Shown: one piece after another, positions 53,535 to 62,540 of the stretch
Layout of the letters: every line of letters begins with the position of its first letter
Numbering within the stretch: position 1 is the stretch's first letter
Source: Mycobacterium colombiense CECT 3035
GTDB taxonomy: Bacteria > Actinomycetota > Actinomycetes > Mycobacteriales > Mycobacteriaceae
NCBI RefSeq assembly: GCF_002105755.1
Contig: NZ_CP020821.1
Coordinates: 2,046,001 to 2,110,000 of the forward strand
DNA length: 64,000 nucleotides
Reading direction: 5' to 3'
Translations under genes and position numbers: made by a program
Notes under the pieces: generated by a model
What the model saw: only the letters and a program-made list of their open reading frames with translations
Told to the model about the DNA's origin: nothing
The model's database searches: none

Positions 53535-53606
53535 CCACGCGGCGCTGGCACGCCTGACAGCTGCCCGTTTTCGGCCCTCAGTCATCGCCGCGCACGTGGC
53601 GACGGA

Positions 53607-54224
53607 CTAGCCAACTCCGTTGGCGCGCAACGCTTCGAGCAGTCTGTCCATCACCGCGCCGGCGTCCGCACGCGCCTGGCGTTGATCGTCGGCGCGGGCG
53701 ATGTAGAGCGTCGCCTCGCGCAGTGCGCCCATGATCGTCAGCGCTGTCGCCTCGACGGGCTGGCGGGGGATGCTGCCGGACTCGATGGCGTCGGCGAGCA
53801 GCCCGGTGACGAATCCGATGTTGTAGCGGTGCCCGATGTCGCTCCAGCGTTCCCATCCCAGCACCGCCAGGGCCTCGAGCAACACGATGCGCTGGATCTC
53901 GGGTTCGGCGCATGCGTCCAGCCACAGCCCCGAACACAATCGCATGATCTCGACCGGATCCGAGTGCCCCGCGGCGGCGACGGCCTCCCCCATCCGGGCT
54001 GCCATCTCCCCCTCCACCTGCTCGAAGACCGCCGCGAACAGCTCCGTCTTGTCGGCGAAGTGGTGGTACAGGGCTCCGCGCGTTACCCCCGCGTCGCGGA
54101 CGATGGTTTCCAGGGACGCGTCGGCGAATCCCACCGACGCGAACAACGGCCGGGCGGCACCGATCAGCGCATCCCGCGTCTCCGCCGCGCGTTCCGCTTG
54201 CGTGCGGCGACCGCCCTTCGCCAT
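53607..54224 (-). CDS. TetR-family transcriptional regulator
   Basis: A 205-residue TetR protein with a clear helix-turn-helix (SLETIVRDAGVTRGALYHHFADKTELF, residues about 33-59) after a basic N-terminal arm. The C-terminal ligand domain contains SGLWLDACAEPEIQRIVLLEA. ATG at 54224 follows GGTAAGGG. ATACATAC-type sequences stand before this gene and twice before the next gene upstream (54316-55062), so it probably represses both. Its transcript would run toward the DAHP synthase leader. The ligand is unknown. Confidence 0.88.
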   Translation of the reverse strand: MAKGGRRTQAERAAETRDALIGAARPLFASVGFADASLETIVRDAGVTRGALYHHFADKTELFAAVFEQVEGEMAARMGEAVAAAGHSDPVEIMRLCSGLWLDACAEPEIQRIVLLEALAVLGWERWSDIGHRYNIGFVTGLLADAIESGSIPRQPVEATALTIMGALREATLYIARADDQRQARADAGAVMDRLLEALRANGVG

Positions 54225-54258
54225 CGACCCTTACCTTTCACACCGCCCCGCGCATTGT

Positions 54259-54277
54259 CATACATACCGCATGCAGG
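54259..54277. promoter_or_regulatory. Candidate TetR autoregulatory site
   Basis: CATACATACCGCATGCAGG, related to the ATACATACTGTATGTAT sites at 55079-55116 in its left half, lies 35 bases before the tetR start. Confidence 0.45.
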
Positions 54278-54315
54278 TGGTGGATTACGGTACCGGCGCG
54301 GCGGTGTGCGTCTTC

Positions 54316-55062
54316 TCAGAACACCCTGAGCCGGCGCACGATGTCCAGCGCTGACGGGTCTCCCTCGGCCCGCACGCCCAAGCCCTCCCAGGCGCCGCGC
54401 TGGGTGACCCACCGCACGAAGGCCTGGGAATCGGACGTGATGCGTGCCGCGGTGTCGGGCTGGCCGCCAAGACGCAGGGTCCGGGCGCACAGCCCGTCGA
54501 GGCAGATCTCGACGCCCGCGGGTAAGTCGTTGAGCAGGTCGACATTCTGCTGGGGCAGTGCCGCTTCGATCCAGTCGAGCGTGGGTGCGAGTCGCAGTTC
54601 GTCGACCGGTGGCGGGGCTCCCTCCAATGGCCCATTTGGAGGAAACAGATCGTATCGAGTGTGAATGAACGCCTCGAAGACGAACGTTGTCGGCACCACC
54701 GAGGCCGGGTAGGTACCGACGTCTCCTATCGGTATGTCGACGTCCTGGCCCTCGATCGCCGCGAGCACCTCCAGCCCTCGCGCGCTGACCGATTCATAGT
54801 CCGCCACAACCTCTTTGGGGGTCATCGAGCGCCGCGAGTCGACATAGAGATCCGCCGCGCGTTCGGCGGGCATTCCGCCGGGGCTGGGCAGCGTCGACGG
54901 GTCGACCGCTAACCAGAAGCTGCATGCCATGTGCGACACCAGGTCCTGCACCGACCAGCCGGGGCAGCCACTTTCCTTCGCCCACAACTGATCCGGCATT
55001 CGCGAGCAAAGTTCCAACACGATTCGGCGTTCTTCCGCTATGGCGTCGAGCGTGGCACTCAT
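54316..55062 (-). CDS. Mycothiol-dependent maleylpyruvate isomerase-family protein (DinB-like)
   Basis: A 248-residue protein of the actinobacterial MDMPI/DinB-like group. The N-terminal four-helix metal-binding domain is recognised by CPGWSVQDLVSHMA (with its His) and the later FEAFIHTRYDLF (HTxD-type His), which together with a Glu/Asp would hold zinc. Members use mycothiol for isomerisation or thiol transfer; the substrate here is unknown. ATG at 55062 with GAGGGG upstream. Two palindromic operators lie 17-54 bases before the start, pointing to control by the neighbouring TetR. Confidence 0.85.
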   Translation of the reverse strand: MSATLDAIAEERRIVLELCSRMPDQLWAKESGCPGWSVQDLVSHMACSFWLAVDPSTLPSPGGMPAERAADLYVDSRRSMTPKEVVADYESVSARGLEVLAAIEGQDVDIPIGDVGTYPASVVPTTFVFEAFIHTRYDLFPPNGPLEGAPPPVDELRLAPTLDWIEAALPQQNVDLLNDLPAGVEICLDGLCARTLRLGGQPDTAARITSDSQAFVRWVTQRGAWEGLGVRAEGDPSALDIVRRLRVF

Positions 55063-55078
55063 GAGACCCCTCTTCCAG

Positions 55079-55116
55079 ATACATACTGTATGTATGAACA
55101 TACACACTGTATGTAT
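55079..55116. promoter_or_regulatory. Two tandem palindromic TetR operators
   Basis: ATACATACTGTATGTAT at 55079-55095 is a perfect odd palindrome around 55087. ATACACACTGTATGTAT at 55100-55116 is the same with one mismatch. Centres are 21 bases apart, about two helical turns. They lie just upstream of the 54316-55062 gene. Confidence 0.75.
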
Positions 55117-55169
55117 GAAGTCAAGGCCGAGCCAATGACCGGTGGCGACGGGATTTGGCCGCGTCCGGG

Positions 55170-56507
55170 TCAACCGGTACCGAGGAGGCGTTGCTTTTGT
55201 TCGGCGAACTCGGTGTCGGTCAGCGCGCCGGTGGCTCGCAGTTCGGCGAGCTTTCCTAGCACGTCGGTGATTTCGCGTAGCTCGGCGGCGGTTCCGGTCG
55301 AGGCGTGCCGCTGCGGTTGCCCGCTCTCTGGTGCGGTCGCTCCCACGGGGACCGGGCGGCCGGTCGTGTCGCCCACGCCGGCCGGTTGGCGACCCCGGGA
55401 ATCGGGTGTGCCGCGGCCGGACATCGCCATCAGTGGCGCACCACCGAACAGCGGCATCTGGCCGCTGAACAGCCCGGAACCCGCACGACCCGCCGGAACG
55501 GCGCCGGCGGCGGGCGACTCGAGCGCGGTGAGGCGCACCTCCGGCGCCGCCGTGGACCAACCCTGCGGCACCGACATGCCGCCCAACGAGTTCGCCCGTC
55601 CCATGCCCGCGGATACCGTCGTCGCTTTTCCGGGCGAGCGCGAAACAGCCGGGGCTTCCGGCTTTTCCGGCGCGGCCTTCAACTTCGTGCCCGGCTCCAC
55701 GATTTTGTGTTCGGTGTCGGAAATGAAGCCCGCCGCCCCGGATACCCCGATCAGCCCGGTGCCATTGCCAAGGAATGCGGAGCCGAGCGACACCAGGTTG
55801 TACGGGTTCATGAAACTCGACAAGTCGCTCAGCCCCGAAGAGGCCGTCGAGGACGTCGTGAGGCTCTGCAGCGCGTTCGGCACCGCGGACATCGCATTGC
55901 CCGACAGCGCCGACTGCACGCGCCCGGCCGAGGTGCCGGCGGCCTGTGTCGTCGCGGCCGTCTGCGCGGCCAGCCCGCCCTGGTTGGTCGTCTGCTGAGG
56001 CGGGGTGAACGGTGTCACCTGCGAGGCCGCCTGCGAGGCACCGGCGTAGCCGTACATCGCGGCGACGTCCTGGGCCCACATTTCGCCGTAGGCGACCTCT
56101 GTGGCCGCGATCGCCGGGGTGTTCTGGCCCAGCAGATTGGTCGCGACCAGGGACGACAGCTGGGAACGGTTGGCCGCGATCACCGACGGGTGCACCGTCG
56201 CCGCGTACGCCGACTCATAGGCCGTCGCAGCGGCTTTGGCCTGAGCGCCGGCCTGCGTGGCCTGCTCAGCGGTGGCGTTCAGCCAGGCCACCTGCGGTGC
56301 GGCCGCGGCCGCGGTGGCCGCCGCGGACGGCCCCTGCCACGGCTCGGCGGTAAGTCCCGAGATCACCGACTCGATGTTGGCCGCCGCGGTGTGCAGCTCG
56401 CTGGCGAGCTCATCCCACGCCGCCGCTGCGGACAACAGCGACCCCGCGCCGGGGCCTGCATACATGCGGCCGGAATTGACCTCCGGCGGCAATACCGCGA
56501 AGTGCAT
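55170..56507 (-). CDS. PPE-SVP protein with C-terminal SHOCT-like domain
   Basis: A 445-residue PPE protein. [20 protein letters not shown] carries the PPE motif; PWQGPS is the WxG turn; [14 protein letters not shown] ends the PPE domain near 175. GGMSVPQGW marks the SVP subgroup. Unlike ordinary SVP proteins it continues through a Gly/Pro-rich linker to a final 36-residue segment, [20 protein letters not shown] then [13 protein letters not shown], which has the SHOCT pattern (a short helical domain usually at protein C-termini). ATG at 56507 follows AGAGGAA. No PE or esx partner is adjacent. The SHOCT role here is unknown; it may mediate oligomerisation. Confidence 0.88.
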   Translation of the reverse strand: MHFAVLPPEVNSGRMYAGPGAGSLLSAAAAWDELASELHTAAANIESVISGLTAEPWQGPSAAATAAAAAPQVAWLNATAEQATQAGAQAKAAATAYESAYAATVHPSVIAANRSQLSSLVATNLLGQNTPAIAATEVAYGEMWAQDVAAMYGYAGASQAASQVTPFTPPQQTTNQGGLAAQTAATTQAAGTSAGRVQSALSGNAMSAVPNALQSLTTSSTASSGLSDLSSFMNPYNLVSLGSAFLGNGTGLIGVSGAAGFISDTEHKIVEPGTKLKAAPEKPEAPAVSRSPGKATTVSAGMGRANSLGGMSVPQGWSTAAPEVRLTALESPAAGAVPAGRAGSGLFSGQMPLFGGAPLMAMSGRGTPDSRGRQPAGVGDTTGRPVPVGATAPESGQPQRHASTGTAAELREITDVLGKLAELRATGALTDTEFAEQKQRLLGTG

Positions 56508-56866
56508 CGAGTTCCTCTGGGATCGTGGGGGCATCGGTCATCTGACCCCCGCTCACGTTCCCTTTGGTACCACGCGCTTTCAATTCTCAATCCTTCAGCA
56601 CAACATCGGCGCGGGCAGCGACGCTCCCCCACACGATGTGCCGATTGCGCTGCTGCGCTGGCCTTTCCATGCGGCGGCCAAAGTCATTGCCCACGGCCAG
56701 GACTGGTGCATAGGCGGAAAGTGAACATCCTCACACCGCAGTCCGGTACCCGCGACCGGCGGTACGTCGCTTCGACAGTCGAAGTGATCGCCGGATGAGA
56801 CTCACGTGGCAAGGGGTGGCGGATCGACTCGATTGCGGGCGTCACGTTCGCACGAGGCGCGGTCGT
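56508..56866. other. Gap between malic enzyme end and PPE-SHOCT start
   Basis: About 359 bases with no credible gene. It should carry the PPE promoter and the end of the malic enzyme transcript. A run of A/T-richer sequence (CAATTCTCAATCCTTCAG region, about 56578-56605) may be part of the promoter. No strong hairpin with a T run was seen. Confidence 0.5.
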
Positions 56867-58534
56867 TCACGGCGTCGCGGATGGGGGGTATTCGGGGACC
56901 CACCGCACCTGCGCGATGCGCTCGGTGAGTTCGGCGTCGCTGCGCCTCGGGGCGACGCCGTCCGCGACGGCCTGCGCGGCGACGGCCTGCGCGATCCGCA
57001 CCGCGACATCGGGCACGTCCGACCATGCGGGCAGCAGCGGCTGGTCGGGGTCGGAGAGGGCCGGCGAGGCCTCGCCCAGGGTTTCGGCGGCGACCCGCAT
57101 CATCTCGTCGGTGACACGCGTCGCCTGAGCCGCGGTCACCGCCAGCCCCATCGCGGGGAAGATATAAACGTTATTGCATTGGGCCACCGGGCGTTCCACG
57201 CCGTTCCGGTGAAGCGGCGCGAACGGTGAGCCGGTGGCGATCAGGGCCCGCCCGTCGGTCCACTGATCCAACTCCGCCGGGTGCGCCTCGGCGCGGCTCG
57301 TCGGGTTGGAGAGCGGGAAGATGATCGGCCGCTCGGTCTTGCCGGCGAGCTCGCGCACGATGCCCTCGGTGAAGGCGCCCGCCGCGGTCGACAGGCCGAG
57401 CAGCACACCCGCGTCGACACGGTGCACGACGTCGGCGAGCTGGGCGGGTCCCGAAAGACCCCAATCCGCGACGCGGTCGGCCGGCTGGGCGAATCCGCGC
57501 TGCGCGTCGGACAGGTCGGTGCGGTCATCGGTGAGTAGCCCGACCACGTCGACAACCCAAATACGCTGGGAAGCATCCTTTTCGGACAAACCTTCGGTCA
57601 TCATCTGCCGTCGGATCATGTCGAGCACTCCGATGCCGGCCGAGCCGGCGCCGAGCATGATGACCTGTTGCTGCGACAGCGGGCGGCCGGCGACTTTGGC
57701 GGCGCCGTGCAGCGCTCCGACGGTGACGGCGGCCGTCCCCTGGATGTCGTCGTTGAAGGTGAGGAGCTGGTCGCGGTAGCGGGCCAGGATGGGCAGCGCG
57801 TGCGTCGTGGCGAAGTCCTCCCACTGCAGCAGCACATTGGGCAGCTGCTTGCGCACCGCGGTGACGAACTTGTCGATGAACGCGTAGTAATCGTCGTCGT
57901 CGATGCGCCGGTGCCGCCAGCCCAGGTATTGGGGATCGTCGAGAAGTTCGCTGTTGTCGGTGCCCACGTCGAGCACGATCGGCAGGGTGCGCGCGGGATC
58001 GATCCCCCCGATCAGGGTGTACAGGGAAAGCTTTCCGATCGGGATGCCCATCCCGCCGATGCCCTGATCGCCCAGGCCGAGGATGCGCTGCCCATCGGTC
58101 ACCACGATCACGTCGACGTCGCGCTGTGGCCGGTTGTCCAGCACCTCGTCCAGACAGTCGCCCTCCGCGTAGGAAACGAACAGCCCTCGGGGCCGCCGGT
58201 AGATCTCGCTGAAACGCTGGCAAGCCTCGCCCACTGTGGGGGTGTAGACGATCGGCAGCGCCTCGGGGATGTGATCATGCAACACCCGGTAGAACAGCGT
58301 TTCGTTGCGGTCCTGCAATGCCCGCAGGTAGATGTGTTTGTCGAGATCATCGCGCCGAGTGGAGAATTCGTGCCAGCAGTGCTCGGCTTGCTGCTCCAGG
58401 GTCTTCACGGTCGTGGGCAGCAGACCCAAGAGCCCCAGCCGCCGGCGCTCGGATTCGGTGAAGGCCGTGCCTTTGGTGGTCAACGCATCGAACAGCCTGG
58501 CCGTACCGCGGAGCTCATCGGGCATCGTCGGCAT
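56867..58534 (-). CDS. mez: NAD-dependent malic enzyme
   Basis: Oxidative decarboxylation of malate to pyruvate. The 555-residue protein matches the SfcA/MaeA type and M. tuberculosis Mez (Rv2332). Signature segments: VYTPTVGEACQRFSEI with the substrate Tyr, VVTDGQRILGLGDQGIGGMGIPIGKLSLY, FNDDIQGTAAVT with metal-binding Asp, GAGSAGIGVLDM for NAD, and IIFPLSNPTSRAEA near the C-terminal third. ATG at 58534 is used; a second ATG three codons later is possible. It stands alone on the minus strand. Its position near mbtA differs from M. tuberculosis, where mez is at Rv2332. Confidence 0.95.
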   Translation of the reverse strand: MPTMPDELRGTARLFDALTTKGTAFTESERRRLGLLGLLPTTVKTLEQQAEHCWHEFSTRRDDLDKHIYLRALQDRNETLFYRVLHDHIPEALPIVYTPTVGEACQRFSEIYRRPRGLFVSYAEGDCLDEVLDNRPQRDVDVIVVTDGQRILGLGDQGIGGMGIPIGKLSLYTLIGGIDPARTLPIVLDVGTDNSELLDDPQYLGWRHRRIDDDDYYAFIDKFVTAVRKQLPNVLLQWEDFATTHALPILARYRDQLLTFNDDIQGTAAVTVGALHGAAKVAGRPLSQQQVIMLGAGSAGIGVLDMIRRQMMTEGLSEKDASQRIWVVDVVGLLTDDRTDLSDAQRGFAQPADRVADWGLSGPAQLADVVHRVDAGVLLGLSTAAGAFTEGIVRELAGKTERPIIFPLSNPTSRAEAHPAELDQWTDGRALIATGSPFAPLHRNGVERPVAQCNNVYIFPAMGLAVTAAQATRVTDEMMRVAAETLGEASPALSDPDQPLLPAWSDVPDVAVRIAQAVAAQAVADGVAPRRSDAELTERIAQVRWVPEYPPSATP

Positions 58535-59228
58535 CCGTTCTTTCGAAGATTCACGGTGACGAGAAACGACGGGTTGTCCCGACCATCATCGGTCATCGCA
58601 GGACGCCCTGTCTGCGCGTCGGGACGGTGTGCCCCCGACGTCGTCGCGGCGGTCTGAGCTCACCGTGAAGGCAACGGCGTGCCGAACACCGGCCTTCGCC
58701 GCTGATCCATCTGACGCGCAAAGATTTCCACGGTGCTGGGAATTCGAGCTCGCGGTTACCGCGTAGCGCGCACGTGACAAGGTTCACCACGTCGGGCCGA
58801 ACGGATAGCAGTTTGCTGCCGGGGCCGGGGTCATCGCCGGACCGGCGCACTCAGGTTGGCATTAGCAGGGCCGTAGGGCCCAGTCTCGCTGCCCTTTTGG
58901 TAATCGATTGGTCGTTTGCCCGGATCACCGGTGCGAGGAATCTTTCGTTGACACTATTCCAATACCGACATACATCACGATATGGTAACTGAGGCGCCGT
59001 TTTGGCAGGCCTGGCAGCGTCAGGCGAGGTCTCCCCAAGATGGCGCTCGCTCTACGGGTGGGAATCGACAGGTTGGGTCGTCACGTCGAGATAAATGGTT
59101 GTTTGACTGGTCGTTCCGTGTTAATGAAGCGCGCATTAAATGACCATGGATTGTCGACTACCTCACGCGAGCACACATTCGGTTGACAGAACTTGTTGAT
59201 GGTAACTCCGGCCCGAAAGGGGAATTTC
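58535..59228. other. Intergenic region upstream of the papA-like operon
   Basis: About 690 bases with no credible gene; small minus-strand open frames near 58586-58850 are Arg-rich and unlike known proteins. From about 58890 the base composition becomes clearly A/T-richer. A promoter-like pair TTGACA (58948-58953), 17-base spacer, TACATC (58971-58976) points to the right, and another TTGACA is at 59183-59188. The motif ATGGTAACT occurs twice (near 58982 and 59200). This is the probable control region of the 59.5-64 kb operon. Confidence 0.45.
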
Positions 59229-59468
59229 ATGATTGCGCCGCGGGATCGCCGGCAAGTCATTTATTTGCCCTGCTCGACAGCGTGGCGACCGCCGACTGAA
59301 ACTCCAACGAGCTCAATCTCCGGCGTGTCTGGATCCTCGCCGCACGCCGTAGACCACTTGCTGGGCCCGCGGAACTCGATCGCTTCGGCAACCGACTTAC
59401 TCAGCGATTCACGCGCGTTGCCGTTAAGGTCATCCGAACCGGTGTCGCCAGCTGACGGAGAAAGGTAG
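59229..59468 (+). CDS. Possible small leader ORF before the papA-like gene
   Basis: A 79-codon open frame with a strong ribosome site (GAAAGGGG) six bases before its ATG. Its TAG stop lies inside the ribosome site of the next gene, three bases before that gene's ATG, an arrangement that would couple translation. The product is Ser/Pro-rich (TPTSSISGVSGSSPHAVD) with no recognisable domain, and codon choice is less GC-biased than in neighbours, so it may not encode a stable protein. An antisense frame over the same bases reads at least as plausibly. Confidence 0.3.
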   Translation: MIAPRDRRQVIYLPCSTAWRPPTETPTSSISGVSGSSPHAVDHLLGPRNSIASATDLLSDSRALPLRSSEPVSPADGER

Positions 59469-59471
59469 CGC

Positions 59472-60863
59472 ATGTTCTTGGGCACGGTTGAGGACTGGAC
59501 AGCCGAGGGCACAGTCGTCTCCTGGTATCCCACGGCCGCCACGTATCGGCGCGCCGCCGAAGCGCAGCACCACCCCGCCCCGGTGAGTTATCAGCAGGCG
59601 CAGCATCTCCGCTATTACCGACGCCAGGTCAGCCGGGGCCGTGACATCCCCCGGTTGTGCATCGGGGCGTGGGAGATCAGCGGCATCTGCGATATCGATG
59701 CGATGACCCAAGCCGTGAACAGTCACCTGCGGCGGCACGATACTTACCACGACCGTTTTGCCTTCGGGGATGACGACGAGGTCCTTCGCTATGTCATCCC
59801 CGACCCGGAGGCCATCACCCTGGCACCGACCGATCTCGGCAGGATGGCGCCGAACCAGATCCGCAAACTGCTTCTCGATACGCCCGACCCGCTGCAATGG
59901 GACTGCTTTACCTTCGGCATCATTCAGGCCCAGGACCGGTTCACCATCTTCATCGCCGTCGACCACCTGCGTGCCGATGGCATGTCGGCGGGCGTGATCT
60001 TTCTCGACATCCAGACGATGTACTTCGCCGCGCTGCAGCGGACGGAAAACCCGCTGCCGCCCGCCCCCAGCCATCGCGAATACAGCGCGAACCAGCACGC
60101 CTACACCCGAGGACTGAGCGAGGACTCGCCCGAGATCCAGTCGTGGCGGGCCTTTCTCGCGGCGAACGGTGGGGCGCTACCGAAATTTCCGCTGGAACTG
60201 GGTGAGTCGAACGCCGACACGCCTGGCGCCATCGACGTATTCGACCTGATCGATGACGACCAGGGCCGCCGGTTCGAAGCGGTGTGCCGTGCGGCGGGCG
60301 CGCGTTTCAGCGGTGGCGTGTTCGCCTGCGCCGCGCTGACCGAGCACCGATTGACGGGCGCCGCAACGTATTTCGGCCTCACACCGTTCGACAATCGGCG
60401 GGAGCCCACGTACGCCACCGCGGTGGGCTGGCTGGCCAGTTTCGTCCCGTTGGCGATTCCGACCGCCGGCGCGTCCTTCGACGAGGTGGTCAGCGCCGCG
60501 CAGGCGTCTTTCGACGGCAACACCGCCTTGGGCGCCGTGCCCTACTACCACCTGCTCGAATCCACCGATCCGTCGTCGAGCCCCATCGAGGTCCCGGACC
60601 GTCCGGTCCCCATGCTGTCCTACATCGACATCCGGAAGTTGCCGTTCGGTGACTACTTCGACGGCTTGCGCGCCGGCGTGTGGGGCGATAACCGGCTATC
60701 GGAGACGGTGTGCATGTGGGTCAATCGCATGCACGACAAAACACAGCTGGTGGTCGCCTACCCGGGCACCGACGTCGCCCGCAGCTCCGTCCTGCGCTAC
60801 GTCGAGACGATGCGTGCCGAGTTCACCCGGGTGTCCGACGCCGGTCTGCGCATCGATGCGTGA
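59472..60863 (+). CDS. PapA-type polyketide-associated acyltransferase
   Basis: A 463-residue condensation-fold acyltransferase close to PapA1/PapA2/PapA3, which acylate trehalose-based or other surface glycolipids. The N-terminal pattern VVSWYPT ... PVSYQQAQHLRYYR and the segment AMTQAVNSHLRRHDTYHDRF are typical; the catalytic HxxxDG is His165-Leu-Arg-Ala-Asp-Gly170 (AVDHLRADGMSAG). YFGLTPFDNR and GWLASFVPLAIP match later conserved parts. GGAGAAAGG precedes ATG 59472. It is the first clear gene of a three-gene string with an ABC permease and a second acyltransferase-like protein. The lipid acceptor is unknown. Confidence 0.88.
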   Translation: MFLGTVEDWTAEGTVVSWYPTAATYRRAAEAQHHPAPVSYQQAQHLRYYRRQVSRGRDIPRLCIGAWEISGICDIDAMTQAVNSHLRRHDTYHDRFAFGDDDEVLRYVIPDPEAITLAPTDLGRMAPNQIRKLLLDTPDPLQWDCFTFGIIQAQDRFTIFIAVDHLRADGMSAGVIFLDIQTMYFAALQRTENPLPPAPSHREYSANQHAYTRGLSEDSPEIQSWRAFLAANGGALPKFPLELGESNADTPGAIDVFDLIDDDQGRRFEAVCRAAGARFSGGVFACAALTEHRLTGAATYFGLTPFDNRREPTYATAVGWLASFVPLAIPTAGASFDEVVSAAQASFDGNTALGAVPYYHLLESTDPSSSPIEVPDRPVPMLSYIDIRKLPFGDYFDGLRAGVWGDNRLSETVCMWVNRMHDKTQLVVAYPGTDVARSSVLRYVETMRAEFTRVSDAGLRIDA

Positions 60864-60893
60864 TGTAGTTCCCATCCCGCCCTGGGTCTCGGT

Positions 60894-62540
60894 ATGAGTG
60901 CCCTGGTGGCACTGACTTTGCGGACGGTGTCAGCCTCTCGGCGCGACGCCGACCTACTCTTTGCGGCGCTGGCACCGGTGGGCTGTTTCCTGGGCTTCAC
61001 CCTGGTGCTCGGCGGCCTCATCCACACCGGACCGATGAGCTATCCGCAGTACGTCGTTCCGGTGGTCATCGTGCAGGCGATGCTGTTCGGGGCCATGACC
61101 ACGGCCGACCGGGCCGCACGAGACCGGTTGTCCGGCTTCGGTTCCCGACTTCGCACCCTGCCGGTTTCCGCGGCGGTGCCGCTGGGCGCGCGGATGCTCT
61201 ATTGCCTGACACGCGCGATCGTCGCGTTGGTCGCGGCCATCGCGGTCGGATGGTTGTTCGACTTCCGGATGGAAGGCGGCCCGGGCGACACGGTGCTGTT
61301 CGTGATCATCGTGGTGGCATTCGCGATGGCGGTCTGCCTCGGCGCGGACGCCTTGGGTTCCCGGGCCGGCTCCGTCGAGTCATCGAGCCAATTGCTGCTT
61401 CTCCCCCAACTGGTCCTGGTCTTGTTGTCCACCGGCATCGCTCCGGCGGAATCGTTCCCGACATGGCTCGGTCCGTTCATTCGCAACCAACCGGTGTCTC
61501 AGGTCACCGAGACGCTCCGCGGTCTTGCCACCGGTCATGTCACCGGCCGGGATCTGGCGGTGACATCGGCGTGGTGTCTTGGCCTGCTCGGACTCTTCGG
61601 CGTTCTCGCGGTGCGGATGCAGCGGCGCGTCAGCGCAGGACGCTCCGGCTCACCGCTGATCGTTCGCAGGGCGCGTCACGACGAGTTGCCGGGTCGCGAT
61701 GCGCCCACGGATCGCACCCGGCCGACCGTCAGCGCCGTTACACGGCAAGAGATCCCGTGTGCTACATCGCTGACCGCCTTCGTCAGCCATAGCGCTTCTG
61801 AGGCGGGACGGCTGCTGCGCCGCTGGCGCCGCGACCCGATTGTCGCAGTGCAAGCGCTGCTGTTTCCGACCTTTCTCCTCATCATCTACAAACTGCTGGT
61901 CGGCAAATCCGTCCTGGCCACCACCGGACACGACAGCCTGTACGGGCTGGTCCCGATGTGCGCGGTGGTCGGCGCGGTGTTCGGAACCCTCGGCGCGGGT
62001 TTGGCTTTGCCGTCGGAGCGCGAGGCCGGCGTGCTGACCAGGCTGTGGGTGCAGCCGGTTCATCGGGCCAGCACCGTGGCCGGGCGACTGGTCGCCGAGG
62101 CCGCGCGGACTATCATGTCCGCCCTCGTTCTGACCGCCTTCGGAATCGCATTGGGTCTGCGCTTCAACTACGGATGGATCGCGATGCTGGGTTTCATCCT
62201 GATGCCCGTGGCGATTTCGGCCGGCATGGCGACATTGGTCATCGCCGTCGCTGCCCGCGCGGACGGCAAGGCGATGGTGACCTGGCTGGGTGCGGGGTGC
62301 GTGGTGCTGCTCTTCCTGAACACCGGTGTGGCGCCCGCCGAGGTGTTTCCGGGCTGGCTACAACCGGTGGTGCGGTTCTCGCCCATCTCTCCGACGATCG
62401 AGGCGATGCGCGCGCTCGCGGAGGGCGGTCCGGTGCTCTCGCCGCTGTGGCAGGCGGCTTTATGGGGCGGCGTTCTCGTCGCGGTGTTCGCGCCGGTGGC
62501 GGTGCGCGGGTATCGCGCCGCCGCCGAGGCGGGGTGCTAG
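60894..62540 (+). CDS. Fused ABC-2 type permease (DrrB-DrrC-like tandem)
   Basis: A 548-residue membrane protein made of two homologous halves, each with about six hydrophobic helices. The ABC-2 family signature occurs twice: TGIAPAESFPTWLGPF near residue 180 and TGVAPAEVFPGWLQPV near residue 477, each followed by a related xQVTETLRGLA / PTIEAMRALA segment. In DrrB/DrrC lipid exporters these halves are separate proteins; here they are joined by an Arg-rich linker (about 245-275). No ATPase partner is encoded in the window; it may lie beyond the right edge. Linkage to PapA-type enzymes suggests export of an acylated lipid. It ends overlapping the next start. Confidence 0.85.
   Translation: MSALVALTLRTVSASRRDADLLFAALAPVGCFLGFTLVLGGLIHTGPMSYPQYVVPVVIVQAMLFGAMTTADRAARDRLSGFGSRLRTLPVSAAVPLGARMLYCLTRAIVALVAAIAVGWLFDFRMEGGPGDTVLFVIIVVAFAMAVCLGADALGSRAGSVESSSQLLLLPQLVLVLLSTGIAPAESFPTWLGPFIRNQPVSQVTETLRGLATGHVTGRDLAVTSAWCLGLLGLFGVLAVRMQRRVSAGRSGSPLIVRRARHDELPGRDAPTDRTRPTVSAVTRQEIPCATSLTAFVSHSASEAGRLLRRWRRDPIVAVQALLFPTFLLIIYKLLVGKSVLATTGHDSLYGLVPMCAVVGAVFGTLGAGLALPSEREAGVLTRLWVQPVHRASTVAGRLVAEAARTIMSALVLTAFGIALGLRFNYGWIAMLGFILMPVAISAGMATLVIAVAARADGKAMVTWLGAGCVVLLFLNTGVAPAEVFPGWLQPVVRFSPISPTIEAMRALAEGGPVLSPLWQAALWGGVLVAVFAPVAVRGYRAAAEAGC

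Noticed and set aside
59261..59542. Minus-strand 93-codon frame overlapping the papA-like start
   Set aside because: Amino acid composition is plausible, but there is no ribosome site, no known similarity, and it overlaps the control region and 5' end of a clear gene.
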